Shown: positions 60,401 to 64,000 of the stretch, piece after piece
Numbering within the stretch: the first letter of the stretch is position 1
Layout of the letters: each line of letters opens with the position of its first letter
Assembly (NCBI GenBank): GCA_008360955.1
Contig: LUCM01009038.1
Span: forward strand, 12,501 to 76,500
DNA: 64,000 nt
Direction of reading: 5' to 3'
Source of the DNA: Fasciolopsis buskii
Taxonomy: Eukaryota; Platyhelminthes; Trematoda; Plagiorchiida; Fasciolidae
The notes under the pieces: generated by a model
What the model saw: the letters and a program-made list of their open reading frames with translations, nothing else
Told to the model about the DNA's origin: nothing
Databases searched by the model: none
Program-made: the position numbers and the translations under genes

Positions 60401-60779
60401 AGGAATCAAATTGCAATCGCCCATGTCTCTTCATGACGTCAAACTCTTAATGAATGCGATAACTTATCCACTCATATGAGTGAACTGGTAAGGAACCTTT
60501 TAAATCATCACAGTCTGATGAAGGAAGAGAAACAAATTTTTATAACATAGGTTGACTCCAATGTTGTCAAGCCAACTCAACTGATACTCGTCTTATTAAG
60601 TAATCTCGTGGACCCGATGATGTCAGCTAGTGAGTTTCCTTTTAAGAGACTGAACCGTGTTCTTGATTACTGGTAGCTTTAATTGGATGATATGCTGCCT
60701 GAGGATAAAATGTTTGTTGTCCCAGAAGTAAGAGTGAACAACTGGACATGAAAATCGAATTTGAGGACACTTTCGCGCG
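57492..60779. other. No confident gene
   Basis: A plus frame at 59145-59381 contains FLADDSNCTYFYYSQ, with an ADD that might be an RT box, but no neighbouring motif supports it. Other frames (57484-57672, 58637-58861) are unrecognised. Confidence 0.35.
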
Positions 60780-61575
60780 TCACTAGTCTATTTTTATCAT
60801 TACCCCAAGAGTTATAAGAACTAAAATTTACTCTCGTTCATGGTTGTTATCACTGCAGAGACCCCAAATCACCAACCAAGGCAATCGCGACAACAAAACA
60901 CTTAAAGCGCCTGAAGGAATTGCTGACAAACAAAGAGGTTGTTTTATCAAAACCAGAAAATAGCGCATGGCTTATTATCCTCAATAAGAAGGACTATCCA
61001 GAAACTGAAGAAGTCTGTACTAGGCGACTGGTTGAAGTTAGCGTTTAGATCAACGAGAAAAACTGAAAAAGTTAAAAGTAGAAAAGTCGATTCTCAAGGA
61101 ATTAAGGTTGTTGAGACAGAAGAGAATCATAGACGCAGCTGCGTTTGAAAGGATACGACCTACCGGGATGATTATTCCAAGACTATTGGGGATACCAAAG
61201 ACACATAAGGAAGGGTTGCCTTTGCGACCAACTCTAGAAATGAGCAACTCGTCCTATCACATGACACCGAAGTGGCTAACTGGGTTGCTGGAGCCAGTGA
61301 GGTTAGCAGTCAGCTTCAGGGACAGTTTCGATTTAGTGGAAAGGATTAGCAATTCAAATCTTTCGGGGTAAACAATTGTTCCCACTCGATAAGATCTCAT
61401 TGTTTGTAAACCTACCAATCAGTAAAACAATTGAATATCTGTGGGAGTTCATTTTCGTAAACAATCTTATCATAGCTGCTTCGGTGGAGCAGCAACATTT
61501 CACGCCCACATAAAACGTCAGCTTCAAATTTAAAGAGAAAATTTATTGCCAGACAATGAACGTGACTGAACACTC
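60780..61575 (+). mobile_element. Penelope-like element RT, broken
   Basis: The order of motifs is that of a Penelope-like RT. LTNKEVVLSKPENSAWLII and LNKKDY (60915-61000) match NNxDIVIxxPDKGxxVVIMNKxDY. KLKKSVLGDW...STRKTEKV follows after a frame change. Then comes AFERIRPTGMIIPRLLGIPK and THKEGLPLRPTL (61140-61235), the family hallmark IRPxGSxxPRLYGLPKxHKxxxPLRPI. WLTGLLEPVR follows, then DKISLFVNLPISKTIEYL (61388-61440), which is motif A (FDVxSLFTNVPxxxTI) with its aspartate, and NVSFKFKEKIYCQ (61510-61550). The MGSPLGP motif, the YxDD box and the GIY-YIG endonuclease are missing. Several frameshifts and stops make it inactive. Confidence 0.78.
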
Positions 61576-64000
61576 AGAATAATGTGGAAAGTCCAGAGTA
61601 GGCTATCAAGATTGTTGGAGTCTCGGGTCTTACCTACAGCTGAGGTCGTAATCATTCGTCTCTGCAATTCCGCGTTGTGTGCCCAGAGCTAGGGAAAGCA
61701 CTGAAGCTTCCCTGACCCAGTCATCATCCAGGAAAATAGTCGATGTATTTGCGTGGCTGCCAATAACTGAAAACAGGGTTGTTCATCATACAGCGTTGCT
61801 TCTAAGTTTTATATACTAGGGGATGATACGCCAAAAGCTGCGGATGTCAAATTTCTCATTGACGAAGCTGGCCAAACGTGACGCGCAAGAGCCACGGAGG
61901 TAAACGCTTATATTTGGGTTTGCATTTTTTTGAACGTTCTCGTATCACTGTGATCCAGTTTTTGTCTGTCACCAGTGAACTGACGTACGGTTCAAACTTT
62001 TAACTATGTTCCTAATAAACTCGATCCTATAGTCGTCAAACTATTTCAGACAAAACACGTGCGCGTTTTGCTCTTCATCATTCGCATAAAGTTTTCACCT
62101 TTCTTGTATAAAAGAAACAGTGTATTCTTTTCTGCGAGAAAATTAGTAGTTTGGGAATTTATCTCAACAAAGCTATTCGATGATAACAAGATTAGGCGGA
62201 ATTTGGATCGATAAACATCATATCTTCTATATTTGGTTAATGAAAACGTTCTACGTGTTATTTTTCCAACTAGCATTATGCGGCTTTTTGCTCATTCATC
62301 TTCTCACACCTGATTCTATTTGGCAAACTTCTTTTTAGTCTGGTACCGGATCATAGAACACAAGTGGTTCGTTCGTAACCGAGGAACGAGGTCTGTTCGA
62401 ACTACAGTGAGAAGAACCAGTGATATGTTGACAAAAGATGAAACATTCAAAATCGAGAAAACCTGAAATCTCCGGCTGCTTATGAAAAACTTAGCTGTTT
62501 TTTGGAAGTGCTTAGTTGATCGATTTAATAGACTTCATTGATGTTTGCAGATATATTTGGAAACCAACCTAGTTCATATGCATCTATACACTCAAATACA
62601 TATAAGTAGGTGAAAGTTTGGACTAGAAGTTTTGTGCTGAACTCGTTATAGTTTGGTAAAATAATTTGAGAGATAGAAGTACAAGTAAAAGACGTCGAAA
62701 CGAAAAAAACATTTCAGAGTGATTTAATTCCGGTGGCACTTTGCCTTTCATATTGAATGCATTGTGGTTCAGAGTGATACACGACTGATTTTATCTGCGT
62801 ACTACCGATCCTTCATGGTCTGAATATGAGTATGTCATGTTTGTTAGATGCTAAGTATGGTCCCGGCCTACTGTTGCTCGATGTTAGTTTTATTGGTAGA
62901 GCGCCTCCGGCAATCTATCATCTTCCGCTATCTGATCTCTCCGTTTGGTCGACTGTTGGGGCTAGGAAGACGTAAATGTGGTTCATAAATGGAAACAACA
63001 TTATCTTCACTGTCTTTTAAAGCTCAGTATTTACAACTAGAAAAGAAATTTGATTGCGGGCCGACCGTTTAATTGCGTCTGTGTTACAGTGCGGTGGCCG
63101 TAAGTAATTGAATTAGGCTGCGTTTAGAAGTTCGCCGTAATGTTAGATAACTAGTTCCATTCGGTCTTCTAGATAAGTGGGGAGTGGAAGCAATTCGTGA
63201 CTGTCTAGATTTGAGACTTAGCTCAATGTTACTTTTCAAAAACTGAGAGAGGCTGGCCCAATCACAACGAACCCACCAGCTTGATGAACTTAGGCCGCTA
63301 CTTTTGTTAGTCAGAAGCCGATAACGGTGCTTCACATTCCATCCTGTCGTATCATCAAACTGAAGAGTGTTAACGTGATGCCAAGTTCATCTGTTAAGCG
63401 ATCGGCGCTATAACTTCCATAATGGTATTTTTCTGTACTTTGATCTTGCAACTTTCAAGAGTAATCCAAGAAACATATCACTTGGACTGTATTTTGCATT
63501 TATTACTCTCCAACCTACAACTTCTTTAACGTCAATCCTTACAGAGTGGACCAACCTACTCTTAAGGACTTTCACTCAGTCCTAGATCACAGTCCGTTCC
63601 TGGGACAAACGTAGTGGTCTGTCTTGTCATCATCACCATGGTAAATCATTTCGTATTGCATGTTTCAGTATGTTAAGAATTGAAAACTGTACTTCAAACA
63701 TTCTGTTTTGATGGGGCATGCTAATGAAAAGCAGTATGACAATGTATAACAAAGCTTGACTCCGGCGAGCTCACATAGTTAGACCATTTGAACAGATGCG
63801 CATAAACTCAGTTGGAATCTCTGTTGAAAAAAGCGGTTAACGCAATGCCTATGTCTCACATGTCGTATTTGGCTTGCACGTGCGTGCACAATGCTTCGCG
63901 TGAAGATATTTCATGAATTACGTGACATTTTATGTGCAACAATTCGATAGGGAACTGTTATGATGAAGCTCACAACCAAGTGCAAATGGCGCATGCACAA
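61576..64000. other. No gene recognised
   Basis: No continuation of the Penelope-like element was found. Minus frames at 62046-62276 and 63084-63335 match nothing I recognise. Confidence 0.4.

Noticed and set aside
47808..61695. Short match CCCAGAGCTAGGGA at about 47.8 and 61.68 kb
   Set aside because: Only about 14-15 bases agree and the flanks differ; expected by chance in 64 kb.
1..64000. CRISPR arrays, operons, phage genes or bacterial regulatory sites
   Set aside because: The window has no dense coding, no regularly spaced repeats and no ribosome-binding-site pattern; everything recognisable is eukaryotic retroelement.

Overview
This window looks like intergenic or intronic DNA from an animal genome, most plausibly a flatworm (trematode or cestode). 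The longest open frames are about 160 codons and are mostly chance frames or shadows of decayed retroelements. No operon structure, rRNA or bacterial-style gene packing is present. The flatworm suggestion rests on the retroelement types: RTE-type and CR1/jockey-type LINEs, a Penelope-like element and tRNA-derived short repeats, with a C-terminal signature familiar from flatworm LINEs. This is recognition by eye, not a database result. No complete host gene could be identified.

Left half (about 1-29.6 kb): every recognisable element lies on the minus strand. They are a CR1/jockey-like LINE (1.07-2.74 kb), an RTE-like LINE with endonuclease, reverse transcriptase (RT) start and C-terminus in order (5.44-7.33 kb), a small RTE-like piece (8.40-8.78 kb), a LINE 3' end (19.82-20.27 kb), another LINE linker and RT start (20.95-21.96 kb), a possible BEL/Pao fragment (24.6-24.8 kb) and a longer CR1-like LINE (27.58-29.56 kb). 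The 3' end of that last LINE is a near-identical copy of the one at 20 kb. The 8.8-19.8 kb stretch is a desert. A weak two-exon candidate lies at 25.6-26.0 kb on the minus strand.

Right half (about 30.4-61.6 kb): every recognisable protein-coding element lies on the plus strand. They are a LINE (30.44-31.74 kb) split by a tRNA-derived repeat, an RTE-like C-terminus (32.54-32.79 kb) beside a CG/CA microsatellite, a LINE with endonuclease and a FADD motif (41.81-43.63 kb), a possible Gypsy RT piece (50.88-51.04 kb), a LINE endonuclease piece (53.2-53.6 kb) and a Penelope-like RT (60.78-61.58 kb). Three tRNA-like sequences (31.2, 35.1 and 42.8 kb) are all on the minus strand. Two related repeats at 41.5 and 54.4 kb carry a conserved hairpin followed by GAAACGT, like the ends of Penelope-like elements, in opposite orientation relative to a shared leader. 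A cysteine-rich frame behind a good splice acceptor lies at 34 kb.

Nothing here works together as a pathway. The window is best read as a retroelement graveyard. Its two most striking properties are the strand switch near 30 kb and the repeated loss of the RT core from copies that keep both ends.
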